Source: Kiritimatiellia bacterium (lineage in GTDB: Bacteria > Verrucomicrobiota > Kiritimatiellia > CAIQIC01 > Lenti-01). Taken from it: a DNA stretch of 37,605 bases. The translations under genes were made by a program, and so were the position numbers. The notes below the pieces were generated by a model, which was given only the letters and a program-made list of their open reading frames with translations, searched no databases and was not told the origin of the DNA. The stretch spans positions 24,075 to 61,679 of the forward strand of contig JAQUJC010000009.1 of assembly GCA_028681135.1 (NCBI GenBank). The letters are read 5' to 3'. Below are positions 23,857-31,539 of the stretch, one piece after another (position 1 is the stretch's first letter; each line of letters begins with the position of its first letter).

Positions 23857-23894
23857 AGGAACGGCGCGTGCCCCCCCACGTCCCGTTCCTTTTT
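23857..23894 (+). terminator. Rho-independent terminator of the fdrA operon
   Basis: AGGAACGG (23857-23864) pairs with CCGTTCCT (23883-23890), with an inner GCGTG/CACG stem and a C-run loop, followed by five T in TTTTTG. It ends the fdrA, DUF1116, cyclase unit. Confidence 0.85.
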
Positions 23895-23982
23895 GTGACC
23901 ACCCAACGGCACCCGTCAAATGGGACATATCACGGAGATCGCTCCCCCCCCGCCATCCCGTGAATATGGCGCACTGATAATG

Positions 23983-24120
23983 CGCGGTTATTATAATAAC
24001 CGCGTGTTTATATAAGGCGCAGAAAGATTCACGATACATAATGTAACTATGCTATTTTGCAATAAATAATGTCTTTTCATGAGTCTTATCAATTTGCGCG
24101 GTTATTATAATAACCGCGCA
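23983..24120. mobile_element. AT-rich 138-bp insert bounded by two palindromes (MITE-like)
   Basis: Two nearly identical palindromes, 23983-24004 (22 bp) and 24095-24120 (26 bp), both with arms CGCGG/CCGCG around the core TTATTATAATAA, enclose about 90 bp that is clearly AT-rich in a GC-rich chromosome. The enclosed DNA encodes nothing obvious. The size, end symmetry and base composition suggest a small non-autonomous element. No target duplication was recognised. Confidence 0.5.
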
Positions 24121-24442
24121 CTTTCTTGGATGATGCTCAACTGGAGAATGAATCGGCGACATCGCTCTCCCCCTGAGCCAGAATGGAGACCGTCAGGGTG
24201 AACAGGCCGGCTCTTTCCGGGGCCCTTGGCGACCAGTCCTTTGACTTGGCAGCCATTGCGTGAGACGGGCGGGGGCTTATGTTACGCGTTTGGCCGTTTT
24301 CGTGGTTGGCGTTGATCTTTCCTCCCGTATTCAAGGGATTCATGCCATCCGCACGTTAAATCGACGGATTGTGGCCGATGTATTGCCGATTGAAGGTTGA
24401 CATCCGCCGGTGGTTTTTCTAAGGTGCGCGCAAGTTTTCTGA

Positions 24443-24478
24443 CCGGGATTGCGTCCCGGCAGCCCGCTTTCGAGCGGG
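24443..24478 (+). promoter_or_regulatory. Two-hairpin leader of rpsU
   Basis: CCGGGA/TCCCGG (24443-24459) and CCCGCT-TTCG-AGCGGG (24463-24478), the latter with a UUCG tetraloop, stand 34-69 bp before the rpsU start. They could be a 5' UTR stability or autoregulation element, or a weak terminator followed by ATTTTGC. Confidence 0.5.
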
Positions 24479-24511
24479 ATTTTGCATTAAAAGGCAGGTG
24501 AATACCCCCCT

Positions 24512-24709
24512 ATGACAGAAGTAAAAGTCAGGAAAGGCGAGAACGTCGAAAAAGCGTTGCGCCGCCTGAAGAAAAAACTCGACCGCGAAGGCATCATGCG
24601 CGATATCCGCGCCAAGCGGCATTTTGAGAAGCCCAGCGAGAAGCGGCGCCGCCAGGCCGCCCGCGCACGGATCAATGCCCGCCGCGCCACGCGCGAAGCC
24701 GCCCTGTAG
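24512..24709 (+). CDS. rpsU: 30S ribosomal protein S21
   Basis: A 65-residue basic protein matching S21: [43 protein letters not shown], followed by a basic helical tail [15 protein letters not shown]21 sits on the 30S platform near the anti-Shine-Dalgarno end of 16S rRNA and helps initiation. AAAGGCAGG lies upstream of the ATG. It is monocistronic, with a two-hairpin leader before it and a strong terminator after it. Confidence 0.95.
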   Translation: MTEVKVRKGENVEKALRRLKKKLDREGIMRDIRAKRHFEKPSEKRRRQAARARINARRATREAAL

Positions 24710-24727
24710 TGGCACACACACCCCCTG

Positions 24728-24764
24728 GGCCGGATTTTTTAATCCGGCTCATTTTTTTATTTTT
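24728..24764 (+). terminator. Rho-independent terminator of rpsU
   Basis: GCCGGATT (24729-24736), loop TTTT, AATCCGGC (24741-24748), then TCATTTTTTTATTTTT. A clear intrinsic terminator separating rpsU from ackA. Confidence 0.9.
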
Positions 24765-24811
24765 CGTGAGCGCTCTGCGCCCCCTTTGCCCCGCTTGGCG
24801 GCAACGGGGTT

Positions 24812-24840
24812 TTGCACAAATCCTCCGGTTATGTTAGATA
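24812..24840 (+). promoter_or_regulatory. Possible promoter directly before ackA
   Basis: TTGCAC (24812-24817), 17 bp, TAGATA (24835-24840), with the ackA ATG only 10 nt after the -10 element. No Shine-Dalgarno is visible, so a very short or absent leader is implied. Confidence 0.4.
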
Positions 24841-24850
24841 GACACCCACT

Positions 24851-26068
24851 ATGAAAATTCTGGTCATCAACGCGGGCAGCTCTTCGATAAAATATCAGCT
24901 TATGGACCTTACCGATGTCCATCACTACACCCTGCTGGCCACGGGCCTCGTGGAAAAGATTGGTGAGTCCACGGGGCGCGTCACACACAAAACGCTCATT
25001 CCCGGACACGAGAGCCAGCATGTGGAAGACGACCCGTTGCCCAGCCATCGCGAGGGCATGTCCCGGGTCGTGGCCCTGCTGACCGACCCCGACAAAGGCG
25101 TCATCCGTGATGCAGCCGAAATCGAAGGGGTCGGCCACCGCGTTCTGAGCTGCGGCGAAGTCTATAGCGACACCGTCCGCGTGACCCCCGAGGTCAAAGC
25201 GGCCATCCGTGAATTTTTCCCGCTGGGCCCGCTGCACAATCCGGCGAACCTGATGGGCATAGACGTGGCCGAAGAATTCTTTCCCCATGCGCCCCAGGTG
25301 GCCATTTTTGATACCGCCTTTCACCAAACGATGCCCCCCAAGGCCTTTCTCTATGCGGTGCCTTATGACTGGTACACAACCCACCGCCTGCGCCGGTATG
25401 GCTTTCACGGCACCTCCCATAAATATGTCACGCAGGAAGCGGCCGACTATCTCGGGCTCCCCCTCGCGGACATTAATCTCATCACTATCCACCTTGGCAA
25501 CGGCTGTTCCATGGCCGCGATTCGCGGGGGAAAATGCGTGGACACCTCGATGGGCGTCACGCCTCTCGAAGGCCTTGTCATGGGGACGCGCTCGGGCGAC
25601 ATCGACCCCGCCGCGCTCGAATATATCATGGGTCAGACCGGGATGGATATCCACCAGATGATCAACGCACTCAACAAGGCCGCCGGCCTCAAGGGGATTT
25701 GCGGGGTCAACGACATGCGCGAAGTGGTGGCGGCCGCGGCCGACGGCACCCCCCTGGCCGAGACCGCGCTGGAGCTGTTTGCCTACCGCATCCAAAAATA
25801 CATCGGCGCGTATATGGCGGTGGTGCCCAAGCTGCACGCGCTCGTCTTTACGGCCGGGATCGGAGAAAACTCTTTCCCGGTGCGCGACCGCATCTGCCGC
25901 GGTCTCGAGCATTTGGGCGTGCGCCTCGACGCGGCCCGCAACGAAGCGCCCTCACGCGAGCCGCGCGAGATCCAGCAGGCCGACGCTGCGCTCAAAATCC
26001 TGGTGATCCCCACGAACGAAGAGCTTCAAATCGCGCTCGAAACCAAGCACACGATCGAAACCTCCTGA
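24851..26068 (+). CDS. ackA: Acetate kinase
   Basis: A 405-residue acetate kinase (acetyl phosphate + ADP to acetate + ATP), the ATP-forming last step of acetate fermentation. Motifs: KILVINAGSSSIKYQLMD at the N-terminus, GHRVLSCGE, PLHNPANLMGI, FDTAFHQTMPPKAFLYAVP, RRYGFHGTSHKYV, TIHLGNGCSMAAIRGGKCVDTSMG, PLEGLVMGTRSGDIDP and VFTAGIGENS. The length is normal. No phosphotransacetylase gene is in the window. The ATG at 24851 lacks a Shine-Dalgarno. The stop is followed after 6 bp by the frame of the next gene and after 41 bp by palindrome array B. Confidence 0.97.
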   Translation: MKILVINAGSSSIKYQLMDLTDVHHYTLLATGLVEKIGESTGRVTHKTLIPGHESQHVEDDPLPSHREGMSRVVALLTDPDKGVIRDAAEIEGVGHRVLSCGEVYSDTVRVTPEVKAAIREFFPLGPLHNPANLMGIDVAEEFFPHAPQVAIFDTAFHQTMPPKAFLYAVPYDWYTTHRLRRYGFHGTSHKYVTQEAADYLGLPLADINLITIHLGNGCSMAAIRGGKCVDTSMGVTPLEGLVMGTRSGDIDPAALEYIMGQTGMDIHQMINALNKAAGLKGICGVNDMREVVAAAADGTPLAETALELFAYRIQKYIGAYMAVVPKLHALVFTAGIGENSFPVRDRICRGLEHLGVRLDAARNEAPSREPREIQQADAALKILVIPTNEELQIALETKHTIETS

Positions 26069-26074
26069 CGACCC

Positions 26075-27586
26075 ATGCCCTTCCCGCCCCCCCAATCGGG
26101 CCGCCCGCGTTTTCCACGCTATGGAAAATGGGGGAGCGAGTTTTCCACGCTATGGAAAATCGGGGAGCAATTTTTCCACGCTATGGAAAACTTTTTCGTG
26201 ATTTTTCCACGCTATGGAAAACTTTTTCGTGATTTTTCCACGCTATGGAAAACTGTTTTCCACGGTGTGGAAAATCGTGTGGCGGAGTTTCTGCCGCGCC
26301 GGGGGGGGGGCCTGCGCCGCGAGTTGGGGGCGGGGATCATCAGCCTGGCGGTCATGGGGCTGACGCCTTTGGCGGCTGCCCCCCCCCCCGCCCAACTCAT
26401 GATTGGCCAGGGCGAGGTGTGGGTGCGCGAGTTTTTCCCGCCCACGGGCGAGCGCGACATCGAGCGCATCGCCTGGGACCACCCCCCGCCGGGCGTGGAT
26501 TTGGACAGTTTGCAGGTCTGGAGTGTGGGCCGCCTATGGCCCGTACGTGACTGGCGCTGGCGGGCATCGGCTGTGACGACCGCCGCCACGGATGAAGCGG
26601 CTGCGGTGGTCTGGAGGCCGCGCGATACCACCCCAATTCGTCGGCCGGCGCGCGAGGTGCTAGACATCACGTTGGATCGGCCGATGTCCCACCGGATGGG
26701 CCATTCGCTAACATATTGCCTGCCCGGCCTCGACTGGCGGGCCTTCTATCGCATCGTGGTGCGGGGCATTGGCCCGGAATCCATTCAAAGCGTCCAAGTA
26801 GACGTCGAGGCCCATATACAAATCCACAATAAAACGTCGGCCTCGTTTCCCCATGCCCAGCTCTCGCTGACGGGCAGCGACGCCCCCCTGCACCCCCCGC
26901 CCAAGCCCTTCGGTCTGCTGGCGCTGAATCCTGACACACCGTTGTCGGACCTGTGGTTGTTCCGCCCCGCTTCGCCCACGCGACTTCCTCATCACTATCC
27001 GCTCAACACGTCAGCCAACCTCCCGGCCCACCACGCAACCGATTTGATCTTTGCGCGGGTTGCACGCAAACCGGCTCACATCGTACATCGGTGCGATTCC
27101 GACCAAATTCCCTCGCCGACGCAAAGTGGCGGCCTGCCGCTCCAGCGGTTGCTCCGGATTCCCAACACGGCCGCCAACGGGCTGGGGTTTCCCCTGCCGC
27201 CGGGCCGTGCGGACCTATTTTTGGGGCGGGCTCACGGCGCTCCGCTGCAAGCCGGGTATGTCGACCACACCCCCCATCCCGGTCTGCTTGAAATTGACAT
27301 GGGCCCGACGGAAACCGTACGCGCCACCCGCCAAGCCGAGGTCGAGGTGCCCTTGCCCGAGGGTGCCTGGCAGGCCGATCATACCATTATCCTGGTCAAT
27401 CGCCTGGGCTCGCCCGTACAGGTGGTGGCAATCGAAAAACCGGACACGCCCATGCAATGGGATTTGGTCCGCTCATCGATTCCCTGCACAGCCACCACCC
27501 ACGAGTTGCAGTTTGATATCACGTTGCCGCCGCACTCCACCCAAACCATTACCTACCGCCTACGCCTGACCGCCAACCACACCTGA
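26075..27586 (+). CDS. Exported DUF4139-like protein with a repeat-derived N-terminus
   Basis: A 503-residue frame beginning 6 bp after ackA. Residues about 12-67 are translated from palindrome array B as FPRYGK, FSTLWK, FHAMEN, FPRYGK, FSTLWK, FHGVEN, each copy in the next frame because the period is 31 bp. A signal-like segment follows at about 85-102 (GIISLAVMGLTPLAAA). The rest is beta-rich. YRIVVRG...VEAHIQIHNKTSASFPHAQLSLTG and the ending LQFDITLPPHSTQTITYRLRL resemble the DUF4139 family of beta-sandwich envelope proteins, although the match is remote. Short G- and C-runs at 26301-26309 and 26379-26389 flank the signal segment. No Shine-Dalgarno precedes the ATG; an internal start after the array is possible. 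Confidence 0.65.
   Translation: MPFPPPQSGRPRFPRYGKWGSEFSTLWKIGEQFFHAMENFFVIFPRYGKLFRDFSTLWKTVFHGVENRVAEFLPRRGGGLRRELGAGIISLAVMGLTPLAAAPPPAQLMIGQGEVWVREFFPPTGERDIERIAWDHPPPGVDLDSLQVWSVGRLWPVRDWRWRASAVTTAATDEAAAVVWRPRDTTPIRRPAREVLDITLDRPMSHRMGHSLTYCLPGLDWRAFYRIVVRGIGPESIQSVQVDVEAHIQIHNKTSASFPHAQLSLTGSDAPLHPPPKPFGLLALNPDTPLSDLWLFRPASPTRLPHHYPLNTSANLPAHHATDLIFARVARKPAHIVHRCDSDQIPSPTQSGGLPLQRLLRIPNTAANGLGFPLPPGRADLFLGRAHGAPLQAGYVDHTPHPGLLEIDMGPTETVRATRQAEVEVPLPEGAWQADHTIILVNRLGSPVQVVAIEKPDTPMQWDLVRSSIPCTATTHELQFDITLPPHSTQTITYRLRLTANHT
26110..26274. repeat. Palindrome array B: six copies, spacing 31-31-31-31-22
   Basis: Copies of the 19-bp palindrome TTTTCCACGCTATGGAAAA start at 26110, 26141, 26172, 26203, 26234 and 26256. 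The first five are exactly 31 bp apart. The last is 22 bp further and has the variant centre CACGGTGTG, like the end copies of array A; the left end copy is missing. The linkers are of two kinds (GGGGAGC and TTTTTCGTGA). Orientation is opposite to array A with respect to the gene that contains it. Confidence 0.95.
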
Positions 27587-27625
27587 CCGCCATGCCCCCC
27601 CCCACAGCCCCCAGGAGACATCCCC

Positions 27626-28921
27626 ATGATTGAGACCCGCATCCCGACCCTCGGCCCGGCCCGCCTCCCGTCCCCCCTGGCCCTCAATACCATCCCGGGC
27701 GACTCCATCAGCAACTTTGTTGCCGAGGGCACCCGCGTCCGCCATCAACTCGTCATTCCGCCGGGAGCCGCCGAGGACACCACCACCTACTTCGAAAAGG
27801 CCGGGCCGCGCCAGCACCTCTTTTTTGATCCCGCGACTACGCGCGCGGCCATTGTCACCTGTGGCGGGCTATGTCCGGGCATCAATAATGTCATCCGTTC
27901 GGCTTTTTTTGAACTCCACTTCAACTATGGCGTGCGGCACATTTTGGGCATTCGCCACGGGTTTCGGGGACTGACCGACCGCGGCGAGCCGCCGATTGAG
28001 CTGACGACTGATCTGGTCGAAGACATTCACCGCGACGGCGGCTCGATTCTGTCCTCCTCTCGCGGGCGTCAAGACGTTGGCGAGATGGTTGATTTTCTGG
28101 TCCGCCGCGAGATTGACATTCTGATTTGTGTCGGCGGCGACGGCACGCAGCGCGGCACCCATGAAATAGCGAAGGAGGTGCTCCGCCGTCAGCTTCGCAT
28201 TGCGGTGGTGGGGGTGCCCAAAACCATTGACAACGACATTCAATTTGTGGACATGACCTTTGGTTATTTCAGCGCGATTGAATCGGCGCGCTCGGTGTTG
28301 GATGGCGCGCACTGCGAATCCAAGGGGAGCCCCAACGGCATCGGGCTGGTCAAGGTCATGGGCCGAGATTCGGGCTTCATTGCCGCCGGGGCAGCAGCGG
28401 CCTCCCAGGAAGCCAATTTTGCGCTCATCCCCGAAATCCCGATACACCTTGATGGCCCCAAGGGATTCCTGGCCACGCTGCACCGCCGCATTCTCGACCG
28501 CCACCATGCCGTCATCATCGTAGCCGAAGGCGCCGGCCAGGATTTAATGGACGAACTTACGGACACCGATAAATCCGGCAACCGCAAAAAGGCCGACATC
28601 GGGCTTTTTCTGCGCGAGACAATTGTGGCCTATTTCCAGGAGCATGGCACGGAGGTGAATCTCAAGTATATCGATCCCTCGTATATTGTGCGTTCGGTTC
28701 CGGCAAATTCGCAGGATGCGCAGCTCTGCGATGGGTTTGCGCGGCACGCGGTTCATGCCGCTATGGCTGGCAAGACCGATCTGATCATCGGCCTGTGGCA
28801 CATGGTCTATGTCCATGTGCCCATCGCCACCGCCACTGCCGGACGCAAACAAGTGGACCCCGAAAGCGAACTCTGGCGCTCCGTGATCTCGGCCACCGGT
28901 CAACCGGCCCTTTGGGCGTGA
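27626..28921 (+). CDS. pfkA: 6-phosphofructokinase, plant-like ATP-type
   Basis: A 431-residue phosphofructokinase that commits fructose 6-phosphate to glycolysis. The active-site segments are TCGGLCPGINNVIR (78-91), ICVGGDGTQRG (167-177), VPKTIDNDI (197-205) and KVMGRDSGFIAAGAA. Gly at the second position after the GGD motif (GGDGT, not GGDDT) points to ATP rather than pyrophosphate as the phosphoryl donor, while the Lys in PKTIDND is shared with plant ATP-PFKs and with PPi enzymes. The N-terminal 65 residues are an extension typical of this long subgroup. AGGAG precedes the ATG. It lies 39 bp after the DUF4139-like gene. The donor should be regarded as predicted. Confidence 0.9.
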   Translation: MIETRIPTLGPARLPSPLALNTIPGDSISNFVAEGTRVRHQLVIPPGAAEDTTTYFEKAGPRQHLFFDPATTRAAIVTCGGLCPGINNVIRSAFFELHFNYGVRHILGIRHGFRGLTDRGEPPIELTTDLVEDIHRDGGSILSSSRGRQDVGEMVDFLVRREIDILICVGGDGTQRGTHEIAKEVLRRQLRIAVVGVPKTIDNDIQFVDMTFGYFSAIESARSVLDGAHCESKGSPNGIGLVKVMGRDSGFIAAGAAAASQEANFALIPEIPIHLDGPKGFLATLHRRILDRHHAVIIVAEGAGQDLMDELTDTDKSGNRKKADIGLFLRETIVAYFQEHGTEVNLKYIDPSYIVRSVPANSQDAQLCDGFARHAVHAAMAGKTDLIIGLWHMVYVHVPIATATAGRKQVDPESELWRSVISATGQPALWA

Positions 28922-28961
28922 CTGCGCGGGCCCCAACCGGTCGTTTGGGCGCGTAAACCGC

Positions 28962-28989
28962 TTTACCCGGCCGAGTGCACTGGTATAAA
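28962..28989 (+). promoter_or_regulatory. Possible promoter of the mbh cluster
   Basis: TTTACC (28962-28967), a 16-bp spacer and TATAAA (28984-28989), about 75 bp upstream of the mbhA start. The -10 is strong, the -35 moderate. Confidence 0.4.
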
Positions 28990-29062
28990 AGCTGCATTTT
29001 GGGCTCGCCAAACCCGTTTAGCTTTGTCAGGGTGCTTGGGATTTTCAACGGAATGGATAACT

Positions 29063-29593
29063 ATGGTCGCTTTTGTCGTCACATTTGGTTTTTCGTACGC
29101 GCTCTACCTGGTGCTGACCGCGGGATCTGGCATCGCGCCCTGGTTTTGGTCGTCCCAGGAGCTACTTCTCGGGGCCATCGTCGCCGTGGTTGTCGGCCTG
29201 GCGGCCCGGACATTTTTTTCTTCGTCGCGCCCCCGCGCGGGGCTCGACCCGCGCCGCTGGGTCCGGGCCATCGCCTATGTCTGCGGCCCTTTTTTTCTGG
29301 AGCTGGCCCGGGCCAACCTGGATGTCGCCTACCGCATCATCACTGGCAGAATCCGCCCCGGTATCGTTCGAGTCCCGTCGGGCATGAGCACTGATTTAGG
29401 CGTGCTCTTCCTCGCCAACTCCATCACGCTCACGCCCGGCACCCTCACGGTTGGTATTGATGAGGACACCCACGATTTGTTTATCCACATGATTTACGTC
29501 CCCCCCGGCTTGGAAGACCGTGAGGCCATCGACGCCCGCGAGATTTTTGCGATGTTTGACTGCCCCCGCTGGATCAGGAGGATCACAGAATGA
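29063..29593 (+). CDS. mbhA: MrpE/MnhE-like antiporter subunit (MbhA)
   Basis: A 176-residue membrane protein of the MnhE/MrpE family. Typical are the two N-terminal helices, FLELARANLDVAYRIITGRIRPGIVRVPSG, and LANSITLTPGTLTVGIDED with the C-terminal soluble part (FIHMIYVPPG). It is the first gene of a cluster with the Pyrococcus mbh order. The Mrp-like module exchanges Na+ and H+ in the membrane. The frame is open upstream to a TTG at 29024, but the ATG at 29063 gives the family-typical start. It ends overlapping mbhB by 4 bp, with AGGAGG upstream of that start. Confidence 0.9.
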   Translation: MVAFVVTFGFSYALYLVLTAGSGIAPWFWSSQELLLGAIVAVVVGLAARTFFSSSRPRAGLDPRRWVRAIAYVCGPFFLELARANLDVAYRIITGRIRPGIVRVPSGMSTDLGVLFLANSITLTPGTLTVGIDEDTHDLFIHMIYVPPGLEDREAIDAREIFAMFDCPRWIRRITE

Positions 29594-29844
29594 GCTGTTG
29601 GATACTCGCCGTCCTTGTCATGGTCAGCCTCATGCTGCTGGCGATGGTCCGGCTCTTTCTGGGGCCCACCTCCGCCGACCGCGTTGTTGCTCTGGATGCC
29701 ATCAACACCCTTGTCGTTGCGTCGATGATCGTACTGGCGGTGGTCTTTCGCCAGATTCTCTTTGTGGATGTTGCGATTGTCTACGCCCTGTTGTCCTTCA
29801 TTGGAACGCTCTTCATTGCCAAATACCTGGGAGGCAACCTATGA
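29590..29844 (+). CDS. mbhB: MrpF/MnhF-like antiporter subunit (MbhB)
   Basis: An 84-residue protein with three membrane helices of the MnhF/MrpF family; LMLLAMVRLFLGPTSADRVVALDAINTLVV is the family core, followed by FVDVAIVYALLSFIGTLFIAKYL. It is a small subunit of the Na+/H+ antiporter module. The start overlaps mbhA by 4 bp behind a perfect AGGAGG, and the stop overlaps mbhC by 4 bp. Confidence 0.93.
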   Translation: MSCWILAVLVMVSLMLLAMVRLFLGPTSADRVVALDAINTLVVASMIVLAVVFRQILFVDVAIVYALLSFIGTLFIAKYLGGNL

Positions 29845-30197
29845 TCCTGACCGTTCTGATTTGGGTCGCCCTGGCCATCGGCCTGAGTTTTAACACGCTC
29901 GGCATTGTGGGCATTCTGCGGTTTCCAGACATCTATACCCGTCTGCACGCCGACACCAAGTGCACCACCTTCGGCACCATTTTCACCTCTCTCGCGGTCG
30001 TGCTATATGCCTTGCGCGTCTATGTCCAAACCTCCGACGGCCAATATATTTCGCTTATTTTCCACACCCTTTTGGCCGTTGTCGTGCTGGCCTTCACCAA
30101 TGCCACCAGCGCCCACGCCATTGCCCAGGCCGCCCACCGCCGCGGTCACAAACCGATGCCATCCGTCACCGACCGACTGGAGGAAATCCGGCCATGA
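29841..30197 (+). CDS. mbhC: MrpG/MnhG-like antiporter subunit (MbhC)
   Basis: A 118-residue MnhG/MrpG-type protein: LSFNTLGIVGILRFPDIYTRLHADTKCTTFGTIF is the family signature, then two further helices and a basic tail (HRRGHKPMPSV). The true start is the ATG at 29841 with GGGAGG upstream; the frame continues further 5' but inside mbhB. It overlaps mbhB and mbhD by 4 bp on each side, as expected for coupled subunits. Confidence 0.93.
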   Translation: MILTVLIWVALAIGLSFNTLGIVGILRFPDIYTRLHADTKCTTFGTIFTSLAVVLYALRVYVQTSDGQYISLIFHTLLAVVVLAFTNATSAHAIAQAAHRRGHKPMPSVTDRLEEIRP

Positions 30198-30448
30198 CCC
30201 CCTTTTTGCTGTTCCAAGCGCTGCTGCTTCTCGGGCTGATCATCACGGCCATCCTCGTGGTGGCCTTCAAGGATCTCCTGTTTTCCGCCATCGCCTTTGC
30301 CGCCTTCAGCCTCCTGCTCGCGCTGGAGTTCTATCTCTTGCAGGCTCCCGATGTGGCCATTGCCGAGGCCGGGATTGGTGCCGGCCTGACCACCGCGATT
30401 CTGATCATCGCCATTCGCGGCACCAAGCGCCTTGAGGAGAAGGAATAA
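30194..30448 (+). CDS. mbhD: MbhD-like subunit (Mrp antiporter / hydrogenase)
   Basis: An 84-residue protein with three membrane helices. [48 protein letters not shown] is the MbhD-type domain, also found at the MrpA C-terminal region. It forms part of the ion-translocation module that joins hydrogenase and antiporter. GAGGAA precedes the start, which overlaps mbhC by 4 bp. Its stop and the mbhE start share TAATG. Confidence 0.9.
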   Translation: MTPFLLFQALLLLGLIITAILVVAFKDLLFSAIAFAAFSLLLALEFYLLQAPDVAIAEAGIGAGLTTAILIIAIRGTKRLEEKE

Positions 30449-30732
30449 TGCGCCCAACCTTATTCATCGGGATCCTATTGATTTTATTTTCCGGCCTGAT
30501 CCACATAGCGACGGACCTGTCGTTTGGCCAGCCGGCCACCACCGATCTCGACGACTATTTTCTGCGCCACGCCCAGGAACACACCGGGGCGAACAACGTG
30601 GTCACCAGCGTTGTGTTTGATTTTCGCGCCTTCGACACCCTCGGCGAGGCCACCGTCCTCTTCACCGCCGTTCTGGGCGTCGGGATACTGTTCCGCAAAC
30701 TCCACCCTGGAGAAGAATATGAACATGACTAA
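30448..30732 (+). CDS. mbhE: MbhE-like subunit
   Basis: A 94-residue protein: one N-terminal helix ([19 protein letters not shown]), a soluble loop ([30 protein letters not shown]) and a second helix ([15 protein letters not shown]). The [13 protein letters not shown] motif is the hallmark of MbhE and of the MrpA/MrpB junction region. It is a component of the Mrp-like module. It overlaps mbhD by one base and mbhF by 14 bp. Confidence 0.9.
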   Translation: MRPTLFIGILLILFSGLIHIATDLSFGQPATTDLDDYFLRHAQEHTGANNVVTSVVFDFRAFDTLGEATVLFTAVLGVGILFRKLHPGEEYEHD

Positions 30733-31186
30733 AATCGTGCGGACCACGGCCGACGTTTTATATCCCTTCTGCCTAGTTTTTGGTCTCTATATTGTGGCCC
30801 ACGGCCACCTTTCTCCCGGCGGTGGTTTCCAGGGCGGCTCGGTCATGGCCACCGGCGTGGCGCTGCTGATTGTTTCGCGCAGCTACACGGCCATCCTCCA
30901 GCGCATACGCAAGGAGGCTCTCAAGCTGTGCGAAGCCATCGGCCTGCTGATGTTTCTGGTGGCGGCGCTGAGCGGATTGTACATTGGCGGGTCCTTCCTG
31001 CACAACTGGCTGGCCGGGGCTGGGGGTCTCTTTGGTACGCCCGTCGCGTTTGGCCCAAATCCCGGCACCTTTAATACGGCCGGTGTGGTGCCGATTCTGA
31101 ATCTCGCCGTTGGCCTGGAAGTGCTTGGCGGCCTCGCGGTCATCCTGCTGTATATGCTGTCCGGTCTCCGGGAGAATACGCCATGA
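30719..31186 (+). CDS. mbhF: MrpB/MnhB-like subunit (MbhF)
   Basis: A 155-residue MnhB-family membrane protein. [40 protein letters not shown] is the signature, followed by further helices ([18 protein letters not shown] and [28 protein letters not shown]). The ATG at 30719 has TGGAG upstream and overlaps the end of mbhE. It belongs to the antiporter half of the Mbh complex. The stop overlaps the next start by 4 bp. Confidence 0.92.
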   Translation: MNMTKIVRTTADVLYPFCLVFGLYIVAHGHLSPGGGFQGGSVMATGVALLIVSRSYTAILQRIRKEALKLCEAIGLLMFLVAALSGLYIGGSFLHNWLAGAGGLFGTPVAFGPNPGTFNTAGVVPILNLAVGLEVLGGLAVILLYMLSGLRENTP

Positions 31187-31539
31187 CCGCCTTCCTCCTC
31201 TCCCTTCCCTTTGTGGCCGTGCTTGCGCTGATCTTCATTGGTCTGGGCGCCATGCTCTTCAAACGCAACCTCATTAAGATCCTGATGGGGCTGTCGCTGT
31301 TCGAGTCTGCCGTCAACCTGCTGCTGGTCGCCATTGGCTACCGCCAGGATGGCGTGGCCCCCATCTTCACCCATGTGCCCCCCCACACCCACATGGTCCT
31401 GCCCACCGTGCAGGCCCTCACCCTGACCGCCATTGTCATCGGCGTGGCCACCCTGGCCATGATGCTCTCGTTTGCCATGATCATCTACCGCAAATATGGC
31501 ACCGTCGATATCCGCAACATCAGAAAGCTCAACGGATGA
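31183..31539 (+). CDS. mbhG: MrpC/NuoK-like subunit (MbhG)
   Basis: A 118-residue protein with three membrane helices of the MnhC/NuoK family: GLGAMLFKRNLIKILMGLSLFESAVNLLLVAIGY and VLPTVQALTLTAIVIGVATLAMMLSFAMIIYRKYGTVDIRNI. Conserved Glu in the second helix (LFESAVN) corresponds to the proton-path glutamate of NuoK. GGAG precedes the start. Its stop overlaps the mbhH start by 4 bp. Confidence 0.93.
   Translation: MTAFLLSLPFVAVLALIFIGLGAMLFKRNLIKILMGLSLFESAVNLLLVAIGYRQDGVAPIFTHVPPHTHMVLPTVQALTLTAIVIGVATLAMMLSFAMIIYRKYGTVDIRNIRKLNG

Larger units (their letters stand above)
23895..24511. other. Gene-poor region with palindromes
   Basis: Between the fdrA-operon terminator and rpsU I see no gene that I can assign. 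It holds the AT-rich palindrome-bounded insert (23983-24120) and the structured rpsU leader. Two short open frames, 24137-24343 on the minus strand and 24260-24400 on the plus strand, overlap each other and match nothing I know. Confidence 0.6.

Noticed and set aside
24137-24343. 68-codon frame on the minus strand
   Set aside because: No known similarity, no ribosome site seen, and it overlaps an equally open plus-strand frame.
24260-24400. 46-codon plus-strand frame from a GTG, ending RRIVADVLPIEG
   Set aside because: It has a protein-like look but no recognisable family, no Shine-Dalgarno and a stop directly upstream. It may be a gene remnant, but support is too thin.
27626-28921. Pyrophosphate-dependent phosphofructokinase
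   Set aside because: The donor-site motif is GGDGT rather than GGDDT, which favours ATP, although PKTIDND is shared with PPi enzymes.
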